Source of the DNA: Clavelina lepadiformis
Taxonomy: Eukaryota; Chordata; Ascidiacea; Aplousobranchia; Clavelinidae
DNA: 64,000 nt
Direction: 5' to 3'
NCBI RefSeq assembly: GCF_947623445.1
Contig: NC_135247.1
Location: forward strand, 2,172,501-2,236,500
Shown piece after piece: positions 36,101 to 46,672 of the stretch. The notes below the pieces were generated by a model. That model made no database searches. It saw only the letters and a program-made list of their open reading frames with translations, and was not told the origin of the DNA. Within the stretch, counting starts at the first letter, position 1. Each line of letters starts with the position of its first letter. Both the position numbers and the translations under genes were made by a program.

Positions 36101-36846
36101 AAGCGAATCTCCTGCTTTTGTTTCTGGGACATCTCTGATCTTGTAACAGTCTCTTCCACCTTCGCTGGTTAATCTCGGGTTGAATGAGAATGGACATTGG
36201 AAAATTTCGCCTTTGTAATCTAGAAACATTCTCTACTTATAATGTTGTTGAATATATTTAGTTAATCAAGTTTAAGATTTCTTTTTTAACAATGAGCCTA
36301 GATTAGTTAAAGTATTAAACTTGGTCGCCATTTTTTTCGTCTTTGAAAACATTTTTGTCGACCTGTTACTTGAAACCGAATAAGTTTAAGCAACTTTATG
36401 TTTGCCTTATCGATAGACCATGCTTTTATAACGTTCAAGGAATAGAAGCGATACAAAAACCTGTTGAAGAACCAATGGGTGGTTTCGAGGCCAATCTTGT
36501 GCCATTTGCTTTGGGTGCTCCGATTACAAGGCTGTGATCAGTATATATCATTGTGTTCATCATCAAACTCAAATCGCAGTTAATATTACCACGTTGATTT
36601 ATTTCAGCTTAACATCACAATAAAAAGCGCTTATTTTCTCACTGACCTTGTATTTCCTTTAACACTTTTTATTTGGTATCCGAAGAACTTTCCAGCACTA
36701 CGTTCTGCGGTAGAGGTTTCACTTGATGTTGAATCTGCTGGCGGCGTTATAATTCTCATCAAATTCTCGTCCACGGCAATGTTAAAGCCACAAACTGAGC
36801 TTGTCAAAATTAGTAAGAAATAAATCTCAAAGTTGAAAGGAAACAT
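33158..36846 (-). CDS. integrin alpha-like I-domain gene A (N-terminal half only)
   Basis: Ten exons on the minus strand, all phase-compatible: 36846-36647, 36531-36461, 36219-36062, 35944-35827, 35386-35224, 34361-34301, 34215-34091, 33950-33845, 33580-33469 and 33336-33260 (397 codons). Order: signal peptide ending SSVCG; first propeller blades (FNIAVDEN, KFFGYQI, VIGAPKANG, IFQCPFSFNP, CGNREFFPGYCYRL); I domain with MIDAS residues DASGS, the Thr of TYTAAAL and the Asp of LLTDGA; then NERVYF and the post-I exon (NAQYGFSIKQN) that matches the short stretch after the I domain in vertebrate alpha-1/alpha-2. Integrins continue for another 600-700 residues, but no such exons are visible downstream. 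If the last donor (GTAAGT) is not used, the frame runs 33 more codons to a stop at 33158. Closest paralogue: D. Its 5' end faces gene B about 2.1 kb away. Confidence 0.8.
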
Positions 36847-38974
36847 CGTTTTGTTTGTGGGGTCTCGTAGTCACTTGTTCAATGATGAATTTCTGTTGTT
36901 GACGCGTTGTTTTATGTAGATAAAACTGAAAAACCAACAAACCCTTTTTTATTTTTAGGACTTTATTTGCATAATTTTTATTCAAGTTTACAAATTCACT
37001 GAAGTGTTACAGTTGCTCGACTGACCTTATATGGACATGATTATTATTTTTAGCGTAAACTAGTATAGTTTAGTATATAGTAGTATATATATATATATAT
37101 ATAGTATAGTTTAGCAAAGTACTAGTATAGTATACACAGTATAGTTGATTCCAAATACATCTTTATGTCGTCTACATGTGATATTCTTTATATGGATTTA
37201 CCACTGGGTATACGGTATGTGAGTAAGCCATAGCATGTTTCAACGTTACAGTACATAACAAGTGTTTCGAAACCGTTTTTTAATTAACCATGGTTTATGT
37301 AAACATAATCTTATCACGTAAAGTTATCTAAGTTAGTTATTTAAAAATTTTCAGGAATATGCAAATTTTATAAAATTTGCCGCCATATGTAAATTGATTT
37401 TATTGTTATATTTTCTACACTTTACTTAATTAACATAGTTTATGAACATTCGGGTTTCCGACGGTTCTAGCATCTATACCTTAAGTCTATGCAGTATATT
37501 TATAGGATAATAATAGGCGATTATATGCTGATTTTATTCAAATACAACTCAACACATAGTCCAGATTATTTTGAAAAGCTAAAACATGAAATGAGGTAAA
37601 AGCAAAAAGAACAAAAGGTCATAGGATTTTCAAATTTCAGAAAAGAATGAGGAATTTCGTCATATTTTCTTCTATTCCGTACTAATTTCCAGAGAATACA
37701 AACTTGTGTCGGAACCGAGTCCAATGTGTTGTTGCTGAAGCGTCATCAATCCAGTGAAAAATCCGTATTGCTGCTTTTGTTGTACTTTCGTCTGTAGAAG
37801 AAGATCGCGTTCCGCTTTAGACGCAGATGATGATCTGACCGATAATGACGTAATGCTGAAATGTCGTCAGTATCTGCTAAGAAGTTTTGGATGTTTTCTC
37901 TCCTGTTTTAAGGGACAGAAACTTTATTTGCGTGGCGTCATCTAACGAGCAAATGTTTTAACCCATTTATCAATCTAATATAACGGAGCTACAATTTTTC
38001 CAGACCATATTCCGATTATTTGAGGCAAAACCGAAACCATTTGACTAAATACAATATTTCATGATGGACTTTTAGCTCTTAATCAGCCAGTAAATGCGGA
38101 CTTATTAAAGAATGGTATAATGGATAACACCCAGATTAGAAGATAACTTGCTTTTGTTGTGAATTTAATTGTTGTTTTGTTTTGTTTTGTTTTGTGTTTA
38201 ATCATGGAATGTGCCTGTGTTGGGACCCGAGCACGTCGGTGGTACGCCTGTAGCCTTGTTTAGCCCGTTGAGGTCTTGTTTGTTGTATTGAGTTGCCATT
38301 TGCTTTTTTTGACTTATCATAGCCTATTATTTGGTCTTTTGTTTAGGTAATATGTTTTAGAAGTTTGATGAAGTTTAAATAAAGTTAGTTGTTATGATAA
38401 ACTTCAACTTTCCTTTGACAGAAATAAATTTTTTAAAGTAGGCTAACTAGAATATTTTAGAAAATATTTCCTTCACTGTAGGCCAATATTCAAAGCATAA
38501 AGGTATACTTTTGTTGTTTCCATAGTTACAAATATTTTATATAGCCTACGCTTGCTTACAGTTACTGGTATTTCAAGCCTTTGTTAAAGACATACCAAAC
38601 TATAGGTCTACCATGACAAAATATTTTTCTATAACTGCATGATTCATTGGCAGGAAATTGCTAACTCATGTTGCAGCCGCAACTGATGAACGTAACTTAA
38701 CACAAATAAAAAAGAATTGAATAATTTGCTGGAGATCAAAGACTGAGTAAGCAATGATTTTGTTTCCTGTTGCATCACGTATCGATTGAAACGTGCTGAG
38801 TGTCAATGTCAATGCTTAGTTTGATAATGATAATAATGTTAATTAGCATTGTTTTATGTCTTGTCAGACAAGATCAGTTTAAACCGCAGTAGATATCTTT
38901 TTTGTGACATTGGTCAATTTTTTCCAGGTCGGCCACAAGAGTATAGATTAAACTAGATTGTTATAAGTTTGAAA
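36847..38974. promoter_or_regulatory. divergent intergenic region of genes A and B
   Basis: Head-to-head spacer of 2.1 kb that must hold both promoters. It contains a TA-rich microsatellite near 37076-37106, a short (GTTTT)n run near 38175-38196 and an AT-rich remainder. I can name no transcription-factor site. It shows no obvious match to the equivalent C/D spacer, unlike the genes on either side. Confidence 0.4.
37075..37106. repeat. TA microsatellite
   Basis: A run of alternating TA with flanking tatag units between genes A and B. Confidence 0.85.
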
Positions 38975-41505
38975 ATGATTTTTCAAACACAATTGGTAGT
39001 TTTTGTTACATTGCTGTTGTCTGCCAGTGCGTTTAACATTATAACGCAAATAGACAATGTCCAATTTCTTCAGCATTTGTACAACGATAAAATGAATACC
39101 ACTAATGGAACATCTGCGACCTACAATTTTACGATGACGTTTTTTGGTTACAAACTGGACATTTTGAAGTCGAATTTAAGTGACAGGTGAAAAAAATTGA
39201 AAAGTAAAATTTTAAACTGCAAGTGTATGTTACAAAGTACGTATGGGTTTCTAGGTTGTACGTCGGTGCTCCGAAAGCTTACAGGCCTCAACCAAGCCAA
39301 CAACCTTCATCTGCAGGTATAGGCAAAGCTAATTACAACTATAGCATTCAATCTTGATCACACTAATTTTTCTGTTTTCATTTTTTTTTATTTTTTTGGT
39401 GCTGAATTGTGATAAATTCTTGCGCAACTCTATATGTAAATTTGTATGGTACATGCTGTTATTTCGTCAAGAAACGTTTCAACTGTTACAGACTAAGTTT
39501 ATGTTTCAGATGCAAATGGTGACATTTTATCCTGTTCTTTAAGCAAAAGTTATTTTCATCCTGCATCCTCCATGCTTTCTTCTTGTACATCCGTAGATCC
39601 TCTTCCAGGCTCTCAATTAAGTGATTCGGCGGGACAGACTGTAGCTGTTAAGCCTAACAATGCGTTGCGTGCAAGTAGCTTTTTGCTAAGTTAGATTTAC
39701 ACCAAAATTTCTGACCAAAGTTTTTTAAACTCAAACTTTAGCAAATTCAAAACAACTCCAAAAGTCTGTTCAACTTTCAGTTGAGATTTTGTTTTAATTA
39801 AAACTTCTTAACTTATCATGCCAGTTAGCGGTTTTCATGTTAGGATATATCATTAATGCCTTATGAGTTTTCGATTTTAACTTCTATTGCCAGTTGAGTT
39901 TATTAGAGCAAAATGTAAACTTGCTTTTATGATGTTCCGTTAAATTAAGCTAAATTATAGCATTGTTTCTCAATGCAGGCCTGTGCACACAACAGACCGC
40001 AGAGCTGCCGAGGTAACGTTTTCTCTCCTGGACACTGTTACACCAAGAGCATTCCTGGGATGTGGGCACCAGACCCGTACACTAGAGATGCTCAACGTAT
40101 GTATTTGGTTGTAGGCGTAACAACAAATGGTAATCATGTATAAGTCGTAAAACATACGTGATTTATCAAAAGTATTTTTCGTTTTATAACTTGGACCAGA
40201 AAAAGGTTGTTCTAAAAATTATTTATTAACCATCTCCAATTATGTTTCCAGTTTGCCCTGACGTAGACTTTATCATCGTGTTGGACTCTTCCTTTTCCAT
40301 CGGGTTGGAAAATTTTGAGATGGTTAAAAATTGGACCAAGGAAGTAGCTCGCCACTTTGACATAAGTTTAGAGAAAAACCGAATAGGTGTGAACACATTT
40401 TCAGGGTACGGCTTGAAGTTGAAGATTTAAATCTGTACTCTGCTGTCTGAGTAAAGAAAAAATAAAAAAGAAACTTTCTGGGATTTCAGAGATTTATCCT
40501 GCGTTGGTGAAAATATTGGGCGGACATGGATATCACTGGGTGAATTCACAAATCAAAGGAATTTTGAAGTAAAAAAAAATTCGAACTTTTTAACTTTCCT
40601 CATTCCATGGAAATTTTAATTTTATGAATTTCGCGGTATAGAGCCACCACGAAACAATCTAATCATCGTTTCTTATGCAGGTGGCATCATGTAGTTACAT
40701 TGCCTTTCACAAATCTTGCTATGTTTAGGACGCTGTTAGTAGCATTCCTTATTTAAACCCTATGGGTACTTGTACCGCGACGGCTTTGAATTACACCGCC
40801 GCCCAGTTCTCAGACGGTAACAGGAGAAAAGTGATCATATTACTAACAGATGGGGTGTAAGTGTGAGATGCTGAAAATAATTTGATCATAACGTGTATTT
40901 GACTTTTATGCTCACAGACTGTTAAATTACACCACACGGCTTGTGTTTCGACCTGAAATATTTTCTTTGTAAAAATTCCGCATTGTTGTTTTAACCATGA
41001 TCTTAGATCCAGTGAATCAGCCGAGCTTCCAATCACAGCTAAATATGTGAGGTCGCTTGGTATCTTCACTTTTGCTGTTGGAGTCGACGCCGCCAGAATA
41101 AGTGAATTGCAGGTAAGTTCGAAGACAATTGCCCAATCATGATGAATAGAAGCTCAGCCGCTTCCTGTGCATCCCATGTAAGGGAGTTGCATTTTACGCA
41201 GATTATAGCAACTGGCAGGAACACTTCTGAACGAGTTTACTTCACCTCGGACTTCGGTGCTTTGCTCAACATCTCTGAGGAACTTTTCATGGATCTGAGT
41301 TCGATAGCATTGGAAGGTATCACCTTGTGCTTCTTGCTGCTGTGCTTCTAAATCAACAGTTGTATTTGATATAAACGAGTGATTTATGAAAATTTGGTAA
41401 TGGAAATTCTGTTTAGGTTTTGAATCCACTTCAGTAAACTTCCGTGACGCGCAATATGGATTTTCAATACAAGTTGACCAGGTGAAAGTATATTTCAACA
41501 CATAG
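38975..41505 (+). CDS. integrin alpha-like I-domain gene B (N-terminal half only)
   Basis: Ten exons: 38975-39186, 39255-39316, 39510-39670, 39979-40096, 40252-40405, 40490-40568, 40729-40856, 41007-41112, 41202-41316 and 41417-41481 (400 codons). Same order and phases as gene A: signal peptide (LLLSASA), propeller start (FNIITQ, FFGYKLDI, LYVGAPKAY, GDILSCSLS, SCRGNVFSPGHCY), I domain with MIDAS DSSFS, Thr in TCTATAL and Asp in LLTDGV, then GRNTSERVYF and AQYGFSIQVDQ. Exon 3 ends at CGT|GCAAGT, a GC-AG intron; C has a normal GT there. After the last exon the frame passes through the donor GTGAAA and stops after seven codons (VKVYFNT, stop 41503-41505). An AATAAA lies about 200 bases downstream (near 41712). 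No further integrin exon is visible before gene C, which lies in opposite orientation. Closest paralogue: C, including intron sequence. Confidence 0.8.
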
Positions 41506-42599
41506 GCCTAGTCATACAGTTTATGATATACTCGATTTACTGGCTTGGAACCCAGTAGCAATTACAGAGAGATATCGGTTGTTTTGCGCGTTGGCATGTT
41601 CACTGTTTTGTGTGCTTGTTTCGTGTGCTTGCATCTGTCGATGTATGATATTGTCTTGAGGTACGGTTACAAAACAATAACAATACGCGATTAGAGGTTT
41701 AGCAAATCCAGCCAATAAAATGAACCTTGTCGAAGTCATGCAAGCAACAAAAAAATATAAATATACCAGATACTCGGCGGTATCTTAATTTTAACGGCCA
41801 TCGCTAAGAGATGAAGGTTGTCTGAAGACAGAGCATACAAAAGTAAGTTGGGTTGCATTTTTACAGCGAGAACACAAAGGCCATGTAATACATTTACTCT
41901 TTTCAGCTTTAAAAATAACCAACGTAGGAAAAAGCAGAAACATTAACCCTACCAAACAGTAGAAGAAATTTGGTTTTCAGAAGCACTTACTGTAGGTTGG
42001 TGGGTTCTGTATTGGCTAATGTTTAACATCTGTTTGAATATGAGTATTTTTAAAATTTTAAGTTGTTCTTATATCTTTCCTTGAATTAATTTGACATATC
42101 TTTCATACATTTTTTGTTTTAGATATTTCTCTCGCTCTGAAGTAGCGACGTTATATGCAACAAGATGTTCACTTCTTCTTCTCCTCTCGTTTTTGTGTTT
42201 TAGTTCACCGGTGTAATATGCCTTTAATTCAAGCTGTGAATAGACATTCTATCTGATATATCTGATATATTATTTTCAATGAGTCCAGCAAACGTTAGAT
42301 AGAAATTGTTTATGTAGTTAATGGCAGGACTGGCCTCAAACCGATGCAAGGGATGTCACCGCATTGGTCCTCACAATTTTCGGAACCCATCACTACTTCG
42401 CTCCAAAATAGTGATAAAAACTTAGGCTTTCATATTGGGCAAATTTCATTGCTATTTTGTTTAAGACTCTACGTGCTATGAAGTTGTCGAAAGGTTCCAC
42501 GTTGATTCAACCACTGATGTTCCGAGATCGATTTCTGAAAAATTTCAGTTTATTTTCAAATTCTATTGCCTTTTGATGATATGAGTCTTGATTAAAGCC

Positions 42600-42690
42600 A
42601 ACTGCGTTAGTCGCGTCGTAGCTCGCCATAGTTTTTACAGTAATCTGAGTAAAAGGTTGTGGGTTCAGATCCCTCTGCAGCCGTATTATT
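42600..42690 (+). repeat. tRNA-derived SINE-like head
   Basis: An A-box-like tagctcgcc is followed about 40 bases later by a B-box-like gggttcagatccc, the internal pol III promoter layout of a tRNA. The stems do not pair well, so this is a tRNA-derived SINE or a relic rather than a working tRNA. Confidence 0.45.
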
Positions 42691-42972
42691 ATATCTTTCT
42701 TCTTTTTAAACTTAACAGCTGATGCATCGTCGTTGGTTATATTCGTTACATCACATCGTTTCAGGTTCGATTCCAGGCCTTGGGAGAAAGAGAAATGGGA
42801 AAGAAGGGCATAAACGAACTTTAAAGCAAAATGAAAATAAATATTTAGCATAATCGTAAAAAAAAACTTAGTCTTCTTGCCTCACTAACTAATGTAACTA
42901 TAACCTGTATAGCCTTAACGTCATGATTTATACTGTTACAAAGTTTGGCAACAAGACGACTCCGTAGTTAGT

Positions 42973-43044
42973 GAGGGTACTCCGCAACGGTAGCGCATCC
43001 GACTCCAGATCAGGTGCTTAAGAGTTCAAATCACGCCCGGGTCA
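42973..43044 (+). repeat. tRNA-Trp-like pseudogene or SINE head
   Basis: The stretches gcaacggtagcgc, gactccagatcag and gttcaaatcacg match the D arm, the CCA anticodon arm and the T loop of animal tRNA-Trp. The acceptor stem and T stem do not pair (the 3' end gggtcac lacks its 5' partner), so it is degenerate: a tRNA-Trp pseudogene or the head of a SINE. Confidence 0.6.
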
Positions 43045-44031
43045 CTTCTTCTTTTTATCTCGATGTCATGACACTGACGAACGGTTTCAGGTCAATTTAA
43101 CCCTGGAAGAATAAATTCAGGATGACCCAACCGACATAACTTGATAGTAAGATAACATTAGAAGATAATATAAGACAACCTTGAGTTGAATATGACCCTT
43201 GAGATCAATTATTCTTGGTATCATCTCATGTTGGTGGAGCTGACCTGAATTCACCAGCCACCATGACGAACAAAGTGCTACACGGAGCAGTCGCAATCTA
43301 TTGCTTGTGCGCCCGTTGTTCTCAGAGGTCACAAAAAAGATAATATAGGTGCAAAGGATCCTTGGTTTCGAGTTATCACACACTTTAGCTTTTGTATTTT
43401 TTAATTTTTTTTACGATGTCCACGCGGTATCCATTTGCGTGAAGGTTTAAAGTGTGTCCTGCAAACAAATATTCCAGTTGTTGTTTGTGTTTATTTGTTG
43501 TTCCAGTTGTTATTTGTCACTATGGTCTTTAGTCAAGACCATGCCTAAACTACAGCTTACGATGATAGCTGACTCCATTGTGAGATACGAGCTCTTCCCA
43601 AAAGCATAAAGACGGCCGCCACGCAATAAATAGTTCTTTGAACCCCTTGTATTTCGTTGCTACAAATATACAACACTACTCACTTCGGCATGTCCCGAAG
43701 TTTATTTTCAGCATCCAATAGGTGCCACTGAAGCAGGGACTTTCAGAAAGTGGCAAGTAATATCATTTCGCATACCTGCGTTTGCGTAATACTTCAGCAA
43801 GCTATATTTGTATAATCGCCTAAATTTCTAATTGTTGCTCTGTAACCGGACCGCAAGACAAAAAATACGTCGACGTATCTTCAAGCGAACAAAACAAGCG
43901 CACATACACACATGCACACTAAGAACCAACCAGCAAACACATCGACATGCAAAGTTACTGATACCTTTCTGCTGTTAAAGCTGGTTTCCAAGCCAAAAAA
44001 TTGTTTTGTCTAATTATCAAAAGTTATATAA

Positions 44032-46672
44032 TCATGTGTGTACAGTTACTTTCACCTGGTCAACTTGTATTGAAAATCCATATTGCGCGTCACGGAAGTT
44101 TACTGAAGTGGATTCAAAACCTAAACAGAATTTCCATTACCGAATTTTCATAAATCACTCTTTTATATCAAATACAACTGTTGTTGTAGAAGCACAGCAA
44201 TGAGAAGCACAAGGTGATACCTTCCAATGCTATCGAACTCAGATCCATGAAAAGTTCCTCAGAGATGTTGAGCAAAGCACCGAAGTCCGAGGTGAAGTAA
44301 ACTCGTTCAGAAGTGTTCCTGCCAGTTGCTATAATCTGCGTAAAATGCAACTCTATTACAAGGGATGTCCAGAAAGTGGCTGAGCTTCTATTCATCATGA
44401 TTGGGCGATTGTCTTCGAACTTACCTGCAATTCACTTATTCTGGCGGCGTCGACTCCAACAGCAAAAGTGAAGATACCAAGCGACCTTACATATTTAGCT
44501 GTGATTGGAAGCTCGGCTGATTCACTGGATCTAAGATCATACTTAAAGCAACAATGCGGAATTTTTACAAAGAAAATATTTCAGGTCGAAACACACAGCC
44601 GTGTGGTGTAATTTAACAATCTGTGAGCATAAAAGTCAAATACACGTTATGGTCGAATTATTTTCAGCATCTCACACTTACACCCCATCTGTTAGTAATA
44701 TGATCACTTTTCTCCTGTTACCGTCTGAGAACTGGGGGGCGGTGTAATTCAAAGCCGTTGCAGTGCACGTAGCCACAGGGTTAATGTAGGTGATGTTATT
44801 AACAGCGTTCTAAAAGCAAAAAGATTTTATAAAAAGCTATATAACTATATGAAGCCATCTTGCATAAGAAAGATGATTAGAAGGTTTGTGCGGTGGTCAG
44901 TTCTATATCGTGGGAATCATAAGACTAAAATATTTTCGTGCAATTAAGAATAATAAATAATAAAATACAAATTTTGTTTTTACTTTGAAATCTGTTTGAT
45001 TTGTGAATTGCCCCAGTGTTATCCATGTCCGCACAATACTTTCCCCCACGCAGTTAAAATCCCTGAATAATCAAAATAATTTTAGAGATTGTCTTTGCAC
45101 AGATGGAAAGATACAAAATAAGCACCTATCTCCAAGCCGTACCCTGAAAATGTATTCACACCCACTCGGGTTTTCCCTTGACTTATATCAAAGAGACGTA
45201 CAACCTCCTTGGTCCAATTTTTAACCATGTCAAAATTTTCCAACCCGATAGAAAAGGAAGAGTCCAACACGATGATGAAGTCCACTTCAGGGCAAACTGG
45301 AAAAAATAAATTGACAAGTTAAAACGAATCAGTTTTAAAGCAACTTCTATATGTAGTTAAACTAGCACAATAACCTTTACTTGTTTAACCGAAAGATGGG
45401 CAAATTTAAGCTAACAGAATATTTTCGAAAAACGTATGAGAAACATTTTCTACAATATCAGTTGTTGCTATGCCTATAACCAAATACATACGTTGAGCAT
45501 CTCTAGTGTACGGGTCTGGTGCCCATGTCCCAGCAATGCTCTTGGTGTAACAGTGTCCAGGAGTGAAAACGTTACCTCGGCAGCTTTGCGGTCTCTTATA
45601 TGCACAGGCCTGGGTACAAAAATGCTAATTAACTGATATAAACGACTGGACTTTACGAAACGGGTCTTTAGTAAACAAAATGTTCAAGTTCAATAAAATA
45701 TTTTCAGTTGTCTGAAGTTTAAGTTAAAAAAATTGATCTAATGAGTTCTCAGTGTAGGTCTACGTTTAACAGTCTATGTTTAACACAAACAGCTTACACG
45801 AAGGGTGCCATTTGGCTCAACTTCAAAATTCTGACCGGCAGAATCACTTAATTGAGAGCCTGGTAGAGGATCAACGGAGGTACAAGACGAAAGCATAGAC
45901 TCAGGAGCAGAAAATATTTCGCTTAAAGAGCAGGATAAAATGTCACCGTTTGCGTCTGAAAAACAAACTTATAACAGTTAAAAGATTCCTTGACGGAACA
46001 CAAGTGCGTATCAAACAAATAAACGTGAAGATGCGTACGAGTAACTAACTATCAACATAAAAATTTAAGATGAAAACATGGCATTAAAGGACTCCGTAAA
46101 GATTCAGTCAGAGTAACCAAGGGCAATTAAAACTGTACCCAACTTTACCCATACCTTCACATTAAGTTATTTGGGGTTGATTGATTTTTATCATGCAAGC
46201 ATACATTGACGATTGACATGTGTATGAATTATCAAATTTCACCACAAGAGTAATTTGAAGAAATTAAAAAAGAAAGATTAATGACATCACGATTGAATAC
46301 TATAGTTGTAATTAGCTTTGCCCATACCTGCAGATGAAGGTTGTTGGCTAGGTTGAGGCCTGTAAGCTTTCGGGGCACCGACGTACAACCTAAAACAGAA
46401 CATAAATATACTTCACTTCACTAACAATTTAAACGTTTATTGTTTCATTCATTGACTTGCCTCTCGCTTGAATTCGACTTCAAAATGTCCAGTTTGTAAC
46501 CAAAAAACGTCATCGTAAAATTGTAGGTCGCAGATGTTCCATTAGTGGTATTCATTGCATCGTTGTACGAATGCTGAAGAACTTGGACATTGTCTAATTG
46601 CGTTATAATGTTAAACCCATTGGCAAACAACAGCAGTGTAACAAGAAACAGCAAATTTACTTGAATAGTCAT
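44032..46672 (-). CDS. integrin alpha-like I-domain gene C (N-terminal half only)
   Basis: Ten minus-strand exons: 46672-46461, 46389-46328, 45955-45798, 45609-45492, 45296-45143, 45062-44984, 44809-44682, 44530-44425, 44335-44221 and 44120-44056 (399 codons). Near copy of B in exons and several introns (for example the 9/10 intron differs by only a few bases). Signal peptide (LLLFANG), FNIITQLDNVQ, FFGYKLDI, LYVGAPKAYR, I domain with MIDAS DSSFS, Thr in TCTATAL and Asp in LLTDGV, then AQYGFSIQVDQ. Exon 1 ends at AG|GCAAGT, a GC-AG donor; B has GT at this junction. An in-frame upstream ATG at 46738 exists, but the one at 46672 places a signal peptide at the N-terminus. Past the last exon the frame stops after seven codons (VKVTVHT, stop 44034-44032), at the same aligned position as in B but with a different stop codon. 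Its 5' end faces gene D. Confidence 0.8.

Larger units (their letters stand above)
41506..44031. other. spacer at the centre of the inverted duplication
   Basis: DNA between the convergent 3' ends of B and C. No gene seen. It has two tRNA-like stretches (42600-42690 and 42973-43044). An AATAAA for B (near 41712) and, on the minus strand, one for C (near 43700) lie inside, so both genes could end here. Similarity between the two arms stops within a few bases of the last exons. Confidence 0.5.

Noticed and set aside
44006-44203. Plus-strand open frame over gene C (and its partner at 41154-41501 on the minus strand over gene B)
   Set aside because: Both are antisense shadows of the last exons of C and B; they look alike only because B and C are paralogues.
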